64,000 nt of DNA, taken from contig NZ_FXBQ01000001.1 in the NCBI RefSeq assembly GCF_900177545.1, positions 1,854,122-1,918,121 of the forward strand. Direction: 5' to 3'. The notes under the pieces were generated by a model, which saw nothing but the letters and a program-made list of their open reading frames with translations, did no database searches and had not been told where the DNA came from. A program made the position numbers and the translations under genes. Source of the DNA: Maritimibacter sp. HL-12. Lineage in GTDB: Bacteria > Pseudomonadota > Alphaproteobacteria > Rhodobacterales > Rhodobacteraceae. This document shows, in pieces, positions 22,443 through 31,476 of the stretch; the stretch's first letter is position 1, and the number at the start of each line of letters is the position of its first letter.

Positions 22443-23357
22443 ATGACTCGTTCTGCCGCCACCCTCGTCGGCTTCACTGCCGTGCTGCTCTGGGCGCTGC
22501 TTGCGCTGTTCACCGTCGCCACCGAGCCGGTGCCGCCGTTCCTGCTCAACGCCATGACCCTGGCGGTTGGCGGCGCCATCGGGCTGGTCTGGGTCGCGGC
22601 GAGTGGCGGGCTGGGGCAGTTGCGCGGCGTGTCGTGGCGGGTCTATGCCTTCGGCACGGCGGGGCTTTTCGGCTATCACGCCTTCTATTTCACCGCGCTG
22701 CGCCTTGCACCCCCCGCCGAAGCGGGCCTGATTGCCTATCTCTGGCCCTTGCTGATCGTGCTGTTGTCCGGGCTCTTGCCGGGTGAGGCGCTGCGCCGGG
22801 GCCACGTGATCGGCGCGCTCGTCGCCTTCGCCGGGGCGGCGCTGATCCTCGCCGGCGGGGTGACCGGCGGCATTGAAGGCACGCTTGCGGGGTTCGGTTT
22901 CGCTGCGCTCTGCGCCCTCACATGGTCGGGGTATTCCGTTCTTTCGCGCCGCCTCGGCACCACCCCGACCGCCTCGGTCGCGGTGTTCTGCATTGCATCG
23001 GCTGGGCTTTCGATCGGAGCGCACCTGGTTCTTGAGGAAACCGTCTGGCCTGAGAGTGCTCTGGGCTGGACCGCAGTTCTTGGACTTGGCCTCGGTCCGG
23101 TGGGGCTGGCGTTCTATACTTGGGATATCGGCATGAAGCGCGGCGACATCCAGTTGCTTGGCACGGCGTCCTACGCCGCCCCGCTGCTCTCCACCTTCGT
23201 GCTGATCCTCGCGGGAATTGCCGAACCGGGGCCGGCGATCATCGTTTCGGCGATATTGATCACGACCGGTGCCGTCGTTGCCGCCCGGGCCGGGCGGCGC
23301 GCCCGGACGATGGGTGCGGTTGATTCACGTGGTGGCGTCAACCACACCCAAGGCTAG
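22443..23357 (+). CDS. EamA/DMT family exporter
   Basis: 304 residues with about ten membrane helices in two EamA repeats, resembling the YddG-type aromatic amino-acid exporters. Recognisable are AYLWPLLIVLLSGLLPGE and GMKRGDIQLLGTASYAAPLLS, typical of that group. Inner membrane; the substrate is not readable from sequence. The ATG at 22443 lies 16 bases after the phaB terminator; an upstream in-frame GTG at 22428 sits in the terminator and is rejected. Confidence 0.85.
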   Translation: MTRSAATLVGFTAVLLWALLALFTVATEPVPPFLLNAMTLAVGGAIGLVWVAASGGLGQLRGVSWRVYAFGTAGLFGYHAFYFTALRLAPPAEAGLIAYLWPLLIVLLSGLLPGEALRRGHVIGALVAFAGAALILAGGVTGGIEGTLAGFGFAALCALTWSGYSVLSRRLGTTPTASVAVFCIASAGLSIGAHLVLEETVWPESALGWTAVLGLGLGPVGLAFYTWDIGMKRGDIQLLGTASYAAPLLSTFVLILAGIAEPGPAIIVSAILITTGAVVAARAGRRARTMGAVDSRGGVNHTQG

Positions 23358-23425
23358 GATTTTGCTGTTTCACGTCCGGCACCATGGACTGCAGGGGTTT
23401 CTACGCCCTGCGGGCACCGGAATTT

Positions 23426-23593
23426 TCAGCCGTGCGCCAGGCGCTCGATCTCTTCCTTGAGGCGCAATTTTTCCTTTTTCATCGCCACGATATCGAGATC
23501 GTTGGTCGACGGGCTTTGTTGCATCTGCTCCACCTTCACGGACAGGGCTTCGTGTTTCTTGCGAAGTTCGTTGAGATGCGCGTCAACGCTCAT
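23426..23593 (-). CDS. DUF465 (YdcH-like) small coiled-coil protein
   Basis: 55 residues, starting MSVDAHLNELRKKHEALS and ending KEEIERLAHG, with the family core NDLDIVAMKKEKLRLKEE. The whole protein should be one helical hairpin, as in SlyX/YdcH-like proteins. Function is unknown. It is a single gene on the minus strand, convergent with the exporter. Confidence 0.88.
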   Translation of the reverse strand: MSVDAHLNELRKKHEALSVKVEQMQQSPSTNDLDIVAMKKEKLRLKEEIERLAHG

Positions 23594-23717
23594 GGCGTGC
23601 TCCTTTTTCTTCCTGTTGTTTCCGCAGATTCAGTGCACCACAGAATCCGAGTCGTGTCATCAAGTCGTTGCATGAGGCACCCGCGTGGTCGGCACCTTGC
23701 CGACCGGGGCTGGGGGC

Positions 23718-24485
23718 CTACCAGAGCGGCAGATGTGCGCCTTCGCGCAGGATCGCCGAAACCTCGCGGCGATAGCTTTCGGTATCTCCGACGTGCTCGG
23801 CGCCATCGTGCAGGATGAGCGGGCTTGCCAGCCGGAAAGCGCCGCGCCCGCCCTTGCGGGCCTGCACCAGAACCAGCACCGCCGCGCGGCCTTCCCGGGG
23901 GGCGAGCGGCTTGACGAGAATCGAGCCGAGCCTGTCGTCCATCCCGTCCAGAATCTCCGGCAGACGCTCGGCCTTCTGGATCATGGTGAGATAGCCGCGC
24001 GGTTTGAGGCGTTTTGTCGCAGCGTCGATCCAGGTCGCGAGCGGCGTGTCTTCAAACAGCGCGGCCTCGCGGCCGGGATCGGTCGACGTGGTGGAACGGT
24101 CGCGCAGGTGATAGGGCGGATTCATGATCACGTGATCGAAACTTTCGTCCCTCACATCGGCCGGGAGCGTGGCGAGATCGGCGGTGAACACGTCGATGTC
24201 GATGTTGTTGTCGAAGGCGTTCATCCGGGCGAGATCGGCGTAGTCCGGCTGGCGTTCCACGCCGACGAGCCTAAGCCCTTGAACCCGCGTGCCAAGGCAA
24301 AGCGCCGCTGCACCAACGCCACAACCCAGATCGAGCACGCTTTCGCCCTCGTGCGCAGCGATCGAGGCGGCAAGGAACACGGGATCGACCCCGGCGCGGT
24401 AGCCCTTGCGCGGCTGCATCAGCACAACCTGCCCGCCAAGATATTTGTCTTCCGTCAAATCCGCGCGGGCAAACCCCATCCTCAT
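23718..24485 (-). CDS. tRNA1(Val) (adenine37-N6)-methyltransferase-like protein
   Basis: About 255 residues. The SAM-binding motif is VLDLGCGVGAAALCLG and the catalytic NPPY motif of N6-adenine methylases appears in VIMNPPYHL. The opening (LGGQVVLMQPRKGYRAGVDPVFLAA) fits the TrmN6/YfiC group. The start is uncertain: ATG at 24485 overlaps the DUF2007 stop (ATGA), while ATG at 24479 has the better-spaced GGAGGA ribosome site. Confidence 0.88.
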   Translation of the reverse strand: MRMGFARADLTEDKYLGGQVVLMQPRKGYRAGVDPVFLAASIAAHEGESVLDLGCGVGAAALCLGTRVQGLRLVGVERQPDYADLARMNAFDNNIDIDVFTADLATLPADVRDESFDHVIMNPPYHLRDRSTTSTDPGREAALFEDTPLATWIDAATKRLKPRGYLTMIQKAERLPEILDGMDDRLGSILVKPLAPREGRAAVLVLVQARKGGRGAFRLASPLILHDGAEHVGDTESYRREVSAILREGAHLPLW

Positions 24486-24700
24486 TCCTCCGTGCACTCT
24501 ATCCCGTTGTCACGCAGCACCCGCTCGGCACGCGGCGCATCGTCCGGGTGAACCATAAGCCGACGCGGTAAAATTCCTATTGATCCTTCCAGAGTGCTCA
24601 TATGGACGTCGATGGCAAAGGTCGTTATACCTTCGCCGTCCAGAAGCGCTGTGGCGAAGGCGATGATCGTCGGGTCCGTGGTGCGTAGAAGCTCTTTCAT
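24482..24700 (-). CDS. DUF2007 small protein
   Basis: 72 residues. The MKELLRTTDPTIIAFATALL opening and DDAPRAERVLRDNG ending match the DUF2007 family (signal-transducing-like, PII-type fold predicted). Its stop overlaps the start of the methyltransferase gene, so the two form a minus-strand pair. Divergent from the prenyl synthase gene, starting 69 bases away. Confidence 0.85.
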   Translation of the reverse strand: MKELLRTTDPTIIAFATALLDGEGITTFAIDVHMSTLEGSIGILPRRLMVHPDDAPRAERVLRDNGIECTEE

Positions 24701-24769
24701 CCTCAGAGGCTTATCGGCAATGTGCCGGCAATGTCGAGAGGCCGGTCATGACGATGGGAACACGGAACG

Positions 24770-25768
24770 GTGACGATGCGGGACGAGATAGCGCGACAGC
24801 CGCTCGAGCGGCTGGCAGACCACCTCTCTGAAGACCTCGCGGGGGTCGATGCCCTGATTCGCGAGCGCATGGTCTCGGAGCATGCGCCCCGGATCCCGCA
24901 GGTGACCGCGCATCTGATCGAGGCTGGCGGCAAAAGGCTGCGCCCGATGCTCACCCTCGCCGCCGCGCGGCTGATGGGCTACGACGGCGGCCACCATCTG
25001 CACCTCGCCGCGGCGGTGGAGTTCATCCACACCGCAACGCTCCTGCACGACGACGTGGTGGACGGCTCGGAAAAGCGCCGCGGGCGACCGACGGCAAACC
25101 TGTTGTGGGACAACAAGTCCTCCGTTCTGGTGGGCGACTACCTGTTCGCCCGCTCGTTCCAGTTGATGACCGATACCGGCGAGATGCGCGCGCTGCGCAT
25201 CCTGTCGAATGCCTCGGCGACAATCTCGGAAGGCGAGGTTCTGCAACTGACCGCGGCCACCGATCTTGCGACCGACGAAGAGATCTACATCAAGGTGGTG
25301 CGTGGCAAGACGGCGGCGCTCTTCGCCGCTGCCTGCGAGGTGGGCGGCGTGGTGGCCGGGGCCGACGATGCGGCCCTGCGCGCACTGGGCGATTACGGCG
25401 ACGCGATGGGCATCGCCTTCCAGATCGCCGACGACCTGCTCGATTTCTGGGGCGATGGCACCGGCAAGAACAAGGGCGACGATTTCCGCGATCGCAAGCT
25501 CACCCTGCCGTTGATCCGCGCCGTGGCCAAGGCCGACGCGCGCGAGCGCGCCTTCTGGGATCGCACCATCGGCATGGGCCAGCAGGACGAGGGCGATCTC
25601 GACGAGGCGTTGGCCCTGATGGAGCGGCACGGCACGCTTGAAGACACCCGCACCACCGCGCTCGAATGGTCGGCGCGGGCCAAGGCGGCGCTCGAGGGCC
25701 TGCCCGAGGGCCCGATCCGCGACATGCTGTCGGACATCGCCGATTTCGTGGTCGCTCGGATCAACTGA
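24770..25768 (+). CDS. polyprenyl diphosphate synthase (octa/decaprenyl type)
   Basis: 332 residues. It builds the isoprenoid tail of ubiquinone. The first aspartate-rich motif is LLHDDVVDGSEKRRG and the second is IADDLLDFWGD, with GGKRLRPML for substrate phosphates and GKNKGDDFRDRKLTLPLI near the end. The chain length (C40 or C50) cannot be read reliably; alphaproteobacteria usually make decaprenyl. Two starts fit: GTG 24770 or ATG 24776. Confidence 0.93.
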   Translation: MTMRDEIARQPLERLADHLSEDLAGVDALIRERMVSEHAPRIPQVTAHLIEAGGKRLRPMLTLAAARLMGYDGGHHLHLAAAVEFIHTATLLHDDVVDGSEKRRGRPTANLLWDNKSSVLVGDYLFARSFQLMTDTGEMRALRILSNASATISEGEVLQLTAATDLATDEEIYIKVVRGKTAALFAAACEVGGVVAGADDAALRALGDYGDAMGIAFQIADDLLDFWGDGTGKNKGDDFRDRKLTLPLIRAVAKADARERAFWDRTIGMGQQDEGDLDEALALMERHGTLEDTRTTALEWSARAKAALEGLPEGPIRDMLSDIADFVVARIN

Positions 25769-25807
25769 CCGCTTACATAGTTGCGGCGCACACCCCATAT
25801 TCGGGGT

Positions 25808-26041
25808 ATGCAATTCGTGCTTCTCATCATCATCGGCGCGGCTGCGGGTTTCATCGCCACGCGATTGATGAAGATCGAGGCCGATTTGCCGACCACGCTT
25901 GCGGTGGGCATTCTGGGCGCGATCATCGGCAGCCTGGTCCTGCGCTTCCTGTTGCTGCTGACCGGCATCGCGGCGGGCTTCGTTGGCGCGGTGCTCGGGG
26001 CGGTGTTGCTGATCTGGATCTGGCAAACCTACTTCAAATGA
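25808..26041 (+). CDS. GlsB/YeaQ/YmgE-like small membrane protein
   Basis: 77 residues with about three membrane helices rich in Gly (FVLLIIIGAAAGFIATRLM, TTLAVGILGAIIGSLVLRF, GAVLGAVLLIWIW). It belongs to the transglycosylase-associated (GlsB/YeaQ/YmgE) type; function is unclear, possibly envelope stress. The chosen ATG at 25808 begins the hydrophobic region. A second protein of the same build follows. Confidence 0.8.
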   Translation: MQFVLLIIIGAAAGFIATRLMKIEADLPTTLAVGILGAIIGSLVLRFLLLLTGIAAGFVGAVLGAVLLIWIWQTYFK

Positions 26042-26123
26042 TCCCCGGCGCGCGAAATCCGCTTTGCGATTCCCGGTTATCGGCGCATCATTGCCCGGCG
26101 GAGGTTCCGCGCGGGAGGATCAC

Positions 26124-26366
26124 ATGGTCATCATCATCGTATCAATCGTCACAGGCTTCGCCATCGGCTGCTTCGTCAATTACGCCGTCACCTTTCACAC
26201 CGGGCAGGCCCGCAACATCGCGGTTTGCATCGGCGGGGCCGTGGTTGGCGGCGCGCTGATCCCTTGGCTGCTCTCGGTGTCCTCGCTTGCCGCCGCGATC
26301 GTCGGCGCGGCGATCGGTGCCGCGATCGTGCTCTACGTGATGTTCCGGATGAGCCTCACCGCCTGA
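26124..26366 (+). CDS. GlsB/YeaQ-like small membrane protein, second copy
   Basis: 80 residues, three hydrophobic helices (IIIVSIVTGFAIGCFVNYA, NIAVCIGGAVVGGALIPWLL, AAAIVGAAIGAAIVLYVMF). GGGAGG precedes the ATG. It is similar in design to the gene just upstream, although the sequences have clearly diverged, so it may be an old tandem duplicate. Converges with rnhA. Confidence 0.75.
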   Translation: MVIIIVSIVTGFAIGCFVNYAVTFHTGQARNIAVCIGGAVVGGALIPWLLSVSSLAAAIVGAAIGAAIVLYVMFRMSLTA

Positions 26367-26375
26367 TGCGCGCTG

Positions 26376-26825
26376 CTATTTGAACGGTGCCATGCCTTCG
26401 CGCGCGAGGGCATCGGCGCGCTCGTTCTCGTCGTGTCCGGCGTGGCCCTTGATCCATTTCCAGTGCACCTCGTGACGCGCTTGTGCCTCGTCGAGCCGGC
26501 TCCACAGATCGACATTCTTGACCGGCTTCTTCCCGGCGGTCTTCCAGCCGTTGCGTTTCCAGCCGTGAATCCAGCTTGTCACGCCGTTCTTTACATAGGC
26601 GGAATCGGTCACGATGGTGATCGTCGAGGGTCGCTCCAGCGTTTCAAGCGCCATGATCGCGGCCAGAAGCTCCATCCGGTTGTTGGTGGTCTCGGCCTCG
26701 CCGCCCTTGAGCTCGCGGGTCTTCAGAACCTGCCCGTCCCGCTTGGCCTCCAGCAACACACCCCAGCCCCCGGGGCCGGGATTGCCGGAGCAGGCACCGT
26801 CGGTATGGGCGATGAGGTCGGTCAT
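26376..26825 (-). CDS. rnhA: ribonuclease HI
   Basis: 149 residues. Degrades the RNA of RNA-DNA hybrids. The four metal acids are in [28 protein letters not shown] and GHDENERAD; the basic handle ([20 protein letters not shown]) is present as in E. coli RNase HI. It follows the DUF3429 gene on the minus strand after 39 bases, downstream of ispH, a gene group seen in related bacteria. Confidence 0.97.
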   Translation of the reverse strand: MTDLIAHTDGACSGNPGPGGWGVLLEAKRDGQVLKTRELKGGEAETTNNRMELLAAIMALETLERPSTITIVTDSAYVKNGVTSWIHGWKRNGWKTAGKKPVKNVDLWSRLDEAQARHEVHWKWIKGHAGHDENERADALAREGMAPFK

Positions 26826-26864
26826 GCAGGCATTCCAGTTCGGACGAGGTGATTTTGGCGCGGT

Positions 26865-27317
26865 TCAGGCGATCAAGCCCACCGCAAGGCAGACAACAAC
26901 GATGATCGTGAGCATGATCCGCAGCCGCATCCACCAGCCCGGTGCGAGACCGTGACGCCAGAACAGCGCGTCGATCCCAAGAAGGCCGATGAAACCTGCG
27001 ATCAGGAAGATCAGCGCCGCCGGGGTTGCTCCGACAACGAGGAAAAACGCCCAAAGCGCCGGGATAACCGCGAGCCCGTAGCCAAGCGTGCCGCGGTGAT
27101 CGTTTGCGCGGGCCGCGAAACCCCAGATCACGCCCGACATGAACGCCAGGATGACCTTGCCGTAGCCCGCCAGCACCGGCACGGCGACGAAGTCGATACC
27201 GATGCGCCGCCCGACGGGCACGCCAAGTTCCGGCCAAAGCACCGTGGCCGCACCCCAGACGAAGGGCAAGAGCCCGGCAAGACCGAGCAGCAGTGGAGCA
27301 CGGGGAATGGCGGTCAT
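26865..27317 (-). CDS. DUF3429 membrane protein
   Basis: 150 residues, five predicted membrane helices, with the family segments [15 protein letters not shown] and [18 protein letters not shown]. Function unknown. The ATG overlaps the ispH stop (ATGA at 27314-27317), so it is coupled to ispH and probably to rnhA downstream. Confidence 0.82.
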   Translation of the reverse strand: MTAIPRAPLLLGLAGLLPFVWGAATVLWPELGVPVGRRIGIDFVAVPVLAGYGKVILAFMSGVIWGFAARANDHRGTLGYGLAVIPALWAFFLVVGATPAALIFLIAGFIGLLGIDALFWRHGLAPGWWMRLRIMLTIIVVVCLAVGLIA

Positions 27318-28264
27318 GCGTCTTCGCGCAACAGGCGGGGCACCTTGAACTCGACGCTCTCGCGCGCGGTTTCGACGGTTTGCATCGTTACGTCGTAGCG
27401 GTCGCGGAATGCGTCGACCACCTCGTCGACCAGCAGTTCCGGTGCCGAGGCGCCGGCGGTAACGCCCACGCTCGCCACGCCCTCCAGCGCGCGCCAGTCG
27501 ATCTCGTCGGCGCGGCCGACCAGTTGGGCATAGCGGCACCCTTCGGAACGCGCGACCTCGACGAGACGGCGCGAGTTCGACGAGTTCGGCGCGCCGATCA
27601 CCAGGAGCGCCTCCACTTTCGGCGCGATCGCCTTCACGGCTTCCTGCCGGTTGGTGGTGGCGTAGCAGATATCTTCCTTGTGGGGTCCGGCGATGGCGGG
27701 AAACCGCGCCTGCAACGCGGTTACAACTTCTCGCGTGTCATCGACCGAGAGCGTGGTCTGGGTGATGAAGGCAAGCCGCTCGGGATCGCGTGGCTGGATC
27801 CGCGCCACGTCCTCGACGGTTTCAACCAGCAAGACCTCGCCGTCCGGCAACTGGCCCATGGTGCCGATGGTTTCGGGGTGACCAGCGTGGCCGATCATCA
27901 CCATCTGGAGCCCGTTCTTGTGATGACGCTCCGCCTCGATATGCACCTTCGACACCAGCGGGCAGGTGGCGTCGACATAGATCATCTCGCGTTGCTCCGC
28001 CGCGGCGGGCACCGCTTTCGGCACGCCATGGGCGGAGAAGATCACCGGCCGGTCGACGGGGCATTCGTCAAGCTCCTCGACAAAAACCGCGCCCTTGTCG
28101 CGCAGGCTGTCGACGACGAACTTGTTGTGCACGATCTCGTGGCGCACGTAAATCGGCGCGCCCCATTTCTCGATCGCCATCTCGACGATCTTGATCGCCC
28201 GGTCGACCCCGGCGCAGAAGCCGCGCGGCGCGGCGAGATAGAGGGTGAGTGGCGGCTTTGTCAT
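27314..28264 (-). CDS. ispH: 4-hydroxy-3-methylbut-2-enyl diphosphate reductase
   Basis: 316 residues. Last enzyme of the MEP isoprenoid pathway, producing IPP and DMAPP; a [4Fe-4S] enzyme. The three cluster cysteines appear in [22 protein letters not shown] and ICYATTNRQ, and the catalytic glutamate region LVETVEDV plus SSNSRRL substrate loop are visible. The operon order ispH-DUF3429-rnhA on the minus strand is preserved by short overlaps. Confidence 0.97.
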   Translation of the reverse strand: MTKPPLTLYLAAPRGFCAGVDRAIKIVEMAIEKWGAPIYVRHEIVHNKFVVDSLRDKGAVFVEELDECPVDRPVIFSAHGVPKAVPAAAEQREMIYVDATCPLVSKVHIEAERHHKNGLQMVMIGHAGHPETIGTMGQLPDGEVLLVETVEDVARIQPRDPERLAFITQTTLSVDDTREVVTALQARFPAIAGPHKEDICYATTNRQEAVKAIAPKVEALLVIGAPNSSNSRRLVEVARSEGCRYAQLVGRADEIDWRALEGVASVGVTAGASAPELLVDEVVDAFRDRYDVTMQTVETARESVEFKVPRLLREDA

Positions 28265-28335
28265 GACGTCTCTCCTGTTCGCCCCATGGGTAGTGGCAAG
28301 ACGGCGGAAGGTCCAGTCACGAGCGCGCGTGGCGC

Positions 28336-28366
28336 AATGCCCCGGCCAACGTGCGGCCGGGGCATT
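28336..28366. repeat. 12-bp perfect stem-loop between convergent-side ends
   Basis: AATGCCCCGGCC (28336-28347) pairs with GGCCGGGGCATT (28355-28366) around a 7-base loop. It lies just after the NYN gene on the minus strand and upstream of ispH. The T-run is poor (TGTTTG on the plus strand), so it may be a transcription end or an mRNA-stabilising hairpin. Confidence 0.55.
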
Positions 28367-28383
28367 GTTTGCCCGACTTTCAA

Positions 28384-28959
28384 TCAGGCGTCGATGTCTT
28401 CCGCGGCCTGCGCGTTATCGTCGCGCGGCTCGCGCGGCGGACGGCCGATCACCTCGCGCAGCTCTTCCAACTCGATGAAGTTGTCGGCCTGGCGGCGCAG
28501 GTCGTCGGCAATCATCGGCGGCTGGCTGCGGATGGTCGAGACCACCGAGACCCGCACGCCCTTGCGCTGAAGCGCCTCCACCAGCGGGCGAAAATCGCCA
28601 TCGCCCGAGAACAGCACGATGTGATCGACATGCGGGGCGATCTCCATGGCATCGACCGCAAGCTCGATATCCATGTTGCCCTTGACCTTGCGCCGGCCCA
28701 TCGAATCGGTGAACTCCTTGGCAGGCTTCGTCACCATGGTGAAACCGTTGTAATGCAGCCAGTCCACCAGCGGGCGGATCGGCGAATACTCGTCGTTCTC
28801 AAGAAGCGCGGTATAGTAGAAAGCACGCAACAGCTTGCCCCGGCGCATGAACTCCTGGCGCAAGAGCTTGTAATCGATATCGAACCCGAGCGCGCGCGCG
28901 GCGGCGTAGAGATTCGAGCCATCGATGAACAGCGCGAGACGTTCGTCTCTGTAAAACAT
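28384..28959 (-). CDS. NYN-domain protein (LabA/DUF88 type)
   Basis: 191 residues. The PIN-like NYN fold is shown by [32 protein letters not shown] and [20 protein letters not shown], with acidic residues suited to bind metal, followed by [23 protein letters not shown]. It is probably an RNase or RNA-binding protein of unknown target. The C-terminal tail is acidic. The start at 28959 (MFYRDERL) is the conserved one; codons further upstream overlap folK's region on the other strand. Confidence 0.88.
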   Translation of the reverse strand: MFYRDERLALFIDGSNLYAAARALGFDIDYKLLRQEFMRRGKLLRAFYYTALLENDEYSPIRPLVDWLHYNGFTMVTKPAKEFTDSMGRRKVKGNMDIELAVDAMEIAPHVDHIVLFSGDGDFRPLVEALQRKGVRVSVVSTIRSQPPMIADDLRRQADNFIELEELREVIGRPPREPRDDNAQAAEDIDA

Positions 28960-29053
28960 GATGGATCCTTCCGAATTTGGATCGCCGGGAATGTTCGTGA
29001 GTGGTATGGCGGAAATCGCCAATCCGGCTGAAGTGGGCAGAAAATAGGCATCT

Positions 29054-29653
29054 GTGAAAGTGACGCAAGCAGGCAAAAGGTCAATCCCGAGCGAAAAAGC
29101 GCTTGTCGCCATGGGAAGCAACGAGACCTCTCGTTTTGGAACCCCGCGCGAAACGCTGCAAAAAGCCCTCGATGCGTTGAACGAAGGGCCGTGCCAAGTG
29201 CTGCGGGCGAGCGGCTTTTTCCTCACGCCATTCGTTCCCGCAGGCGGCGGGGACGACGTGGTCAACGCCGCGGTGCTGGTGCAGACCGCGCTCGATCCCT
29301 TTTCCCTGCTCGCACACCTGCACAAGGTCGAAGCCGCGTTCGACCGGGACCGTGCCTTGCGTTGGGCAAACCGGACGCTCGATCTCGACCTGATCGCAAT
29401 GGGCGAGATGGTGCTGCCAGACCGCGCCACCCTCGACCGCTGGATCGCGTTGCCCCCCGAGGCGCAGAAACGCGAGGCACCCGGCGGGTTGGTCTTGCCG
29501 CACCCCCGGTTGCAGGATCGCGCCTTCGTGCTGGTGCCCGCCGCCGAGATCGCGCCGGACTGGCGCCATCCGTTGACCGGCCTCAGCATCGCGGAGATGC
29601 GCGACGCGCTGCCCGAGGAAGATGTGGCCGCCGTGCAGCCTCTGGCGCTCTAG
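29054..29653 (+). CDS. folK: 2-amino-4-hydroxy-6-hydroxymethyldihydropteridine diphosphokinase
   Basis: 199 residues. Transfers pyrophosphate from ATP to the pterin in folate synthesis. The HPPK signature region is RTLDLDLIAMGE, with ALVAMGSNETSR at the N-terminus and LPHPRLQDRAFVLVPAAEIAP near the C-terminus. The start is uncertain: GTG 29054 gives some 15 residues before the conserved ALVAMGSN strand, and the ATG at 29111 would cut into that strand, so it is rejected. Confidence 0.93.
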   Translation: MKVTQAGKRSIPSEKALVAMGSNETSRFGTPRETLQKALDALNEGPCQVLRASGFFLTPFVPAGGGDDVVNAAVLVQTALDPFSLLAHLHKVEAAFDRDRALRWANRTLDLDLIAMGEMVLPDRATLDRWIALPPEAQKREAPGGLVLPHPRLQDRAFVLVPAAEIAPDWRHPLTGLSIAEMRDALPEEDVAAVQPLAL

Positions 29654-29703
29654 CCGGTGCCGCGGGAGTGGACAATCGCGGGCCTTGGCCCCATGTAGCC
29701 GGG

Positions 29704-30417
29704 ATGGAATTTCCGGCCCCCCTGATCCCCGCCACGCTGCTGCGCCGTTACAAGCGCTTCCTTGCCGATTGCCGTCTTGAGGATGGCCGCGAGGTCATCG
29801 CCCATTGCGCCAATCCCGGCTCGATGATCGGGCTCGCCACGCCGGGCGCGCGGGTCTGGCTCGAACCGAATGACAACCCGAAGAAAAAGCTCGATTTCGG
29901 CTGGCGGCTGGTCGAGCACCTCGACGGCCATTTCACCGGCGTCGATACCGCGGTGCCAAACCGGATGCTCAAGGCCGCGCTGGAAAACCGCGAGGTGCCC
30001 GCGCTGGCCGATTACACCGGGGTGCGCGCCGAGGTGAAATACGGCGAGAAAAGCCGGATCGACTTCCTGCTGTCGGCCGAGGGCAAACCCGACGCCTATG
30101 TCGAGGTGAAGTCGGTCACGCTCTGCCGTCGCCCCGGGGTGGCGGAATTTCCCGACGCGAAAACCGAGCGCGGCGCGCGGCACATGCTGGAGCTGGCCCT
30201 GATGGCCAAGCAGGGCTACCGCGCGGCGGTGTTCTTCCTCGTGCAGCGCACCGACGCGAGCGAGGTGCGCCTCGCCGAAGACATTGATCCGCGATATGTC
30301 AGCGCTTTCCTCACCGCCTATGCCGCGGGTGTCGAAGTGATCGCGCATTCCTGCAACATCTCGCCGCGCGGGGTGACGCTGGGGCCGCAACTTCCGTTCA
30401 ATCTCCCTGTGGTTTAA
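29704..30417 (+). CDS. sfsA: SfsA family DNA/RNA nuclease-like protein
   Basis: 237 residues. Family features are RRYKRFLADCRLEDG, CANPGSMIGL, SRIDFLL, VEVKSVTL (PD-(D/E)XK-like core) and FPDAKTERGARHMLEL. SfsA was named for sugar fermentation stimulation in E. coli and has an OB-fold plus nuclease-like domain; its real job is not settled. The ATG at 29704 follows folK after 50 bases. Confidence 0.93.
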   Translation: MEFPAPLIPATLLRRYKRFLADCRLEDGREVIAHCANPGSMIGLATPGARVWLEPNDNPKKKLDFGWRLVEHLDGHFTGVDTAVPNRMLKAALENREVPALADYTGVRAEVKYGEKSRIDFLLSAEGKPDAYVEVKSVTLCRRPGVAEFPDAKTERGARHMLELALMAKQGYRAAVFFLVQRTDASEVRLAEDIDPRYVSAFLTAYAAGVEVIAHSCNISPRGVTLGPQLPFNLPVV

Positions 30418-30492
30418 CGGCAGGCGCGTCCTGCTCTGGCCCTTGACCGGGTTCTGCCCTATCTAGGGTCCGCAACGACGAAGGAGAGCCAA

Positions 30493-31302
30493 GTGGACAC
30501 GCGCGGTCGCATCACCAAGGACGGTATTCGCATCTACGAAGACGCGGATTTTGAAGGTATGCGCAAGGCCGGGCGGCTGGCCGCCGAAATCCTCGACCGG
30601 ATCACCCCGCATGTGCAGCCGGGCGTTGCCACCGCCGATCTCGACAAGCTGGTGGAAGACATGGTGACGGAGGCGGGGGCCACGTCGGCCACGATCGGTT
30701 ACAAGGGCTACAAGCACGCCACCTGCATCTCGATCAACCACGTCGTCTGTCACGGGATTCCGTCCGACAAGCGGCTCAAGGACGGCGACATCCTCAACAT
30801 CGACGTGACCGTGATCGTCGATGGCTGGTTCGGCGACACCTCGCGGATGTATGTGGCCGGCAAGCTGCCGCGCAAGGCCGAGCGGCTTGTCGAGGTGACC
30901 CACGAGGCGCTGATGCGCGGGATCGAGGCGGTGAGGCCGGGCAACACCTTCGGCGACATCGGCCACGCGATCCAGAGTTACGTCGAGGCGAACCGGATGA
31001 GCGTGGTGCGTGATTTCTGCGGCCACGGCCTCGGCCGGGTGTTTCACGCCCCGCCCAACGTGCTGCATTATGGCCGTCCCGGCACCGGGCCGGTGCTGGA
31101 GGAGGGCATGTTCTTCACCATCGAGCCGATGGTGAACATCGGGCGGCCGGAAACCAAGGTTCTCGCCGACGACTGGACGGCGGTCACCCGCGACAAATCG
31201 CTCTCGGCGCAATTCGAGCATTCCATCGGGGTCACGGCGACCGGAGCCGAGATCTTCACCCTGAGCCCGGCGGGCAAGTTCTACCCGAGTTGGGGGGAAT
31301 GA
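30493..31302 (+). CDS. map: methionine aminopeptidase type I
   Basis: 269 residues, GTG start with AAGGAGA upstream. Removes the initiator methionine from nascent proteins. The five metal ligands are in NIDVTVIVDGWFGDTSRMY, GHGLGRVFHAPPNV, FTIEPMVN and FEHSIGVT. Length and motifs are normal for type Ia enzymes. Confidence 0.97.
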   Translation: MDTRGRITKDGIRIYEDADFEGMRKAGRLAAEILDRITPHVQPGVATADLDKLVEDMVTEAGATSATIGYKGYKHATCISINHVVCHGIPSDKRLKDGDILNIDVTVIVDGWFGDTSRMYVAGKLPRKAERLVEVTHEALMRGIEAVRPGNTFGDIGHAIQSYVEANRMSVVRDFCGHGLGRVFHAPPNVLHYGRPGTGPVLEEGMFFTIEPMVNIGRPETKVLADDWTAVTRDKSLSAQFEHSIGVTATGAEIFTLSPAGKFYPSWGE

Positions 31303-31476
31303 TCGCTTCGCTTTCCCCTTCGGGCGGATAATTTGTCCATTCGATCAACATCTTGTCGTTGATCGTTGCGACGATGCTTGCTCTTGTGTCCTGTGCCGCT
31401 TGAAGGTATCGCACCCCTCTCATACCTGAAATTCGCCCTGCCATGTTTGAAGGGCGGTTGCAAAGGAGGGTGCCTG

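Noticed and set aside
28960-29589. N-terminal extension of the NYN protein
   Set aside because: Codons upstream of 28959 overlap folK on the other strand and are not NYN-like.
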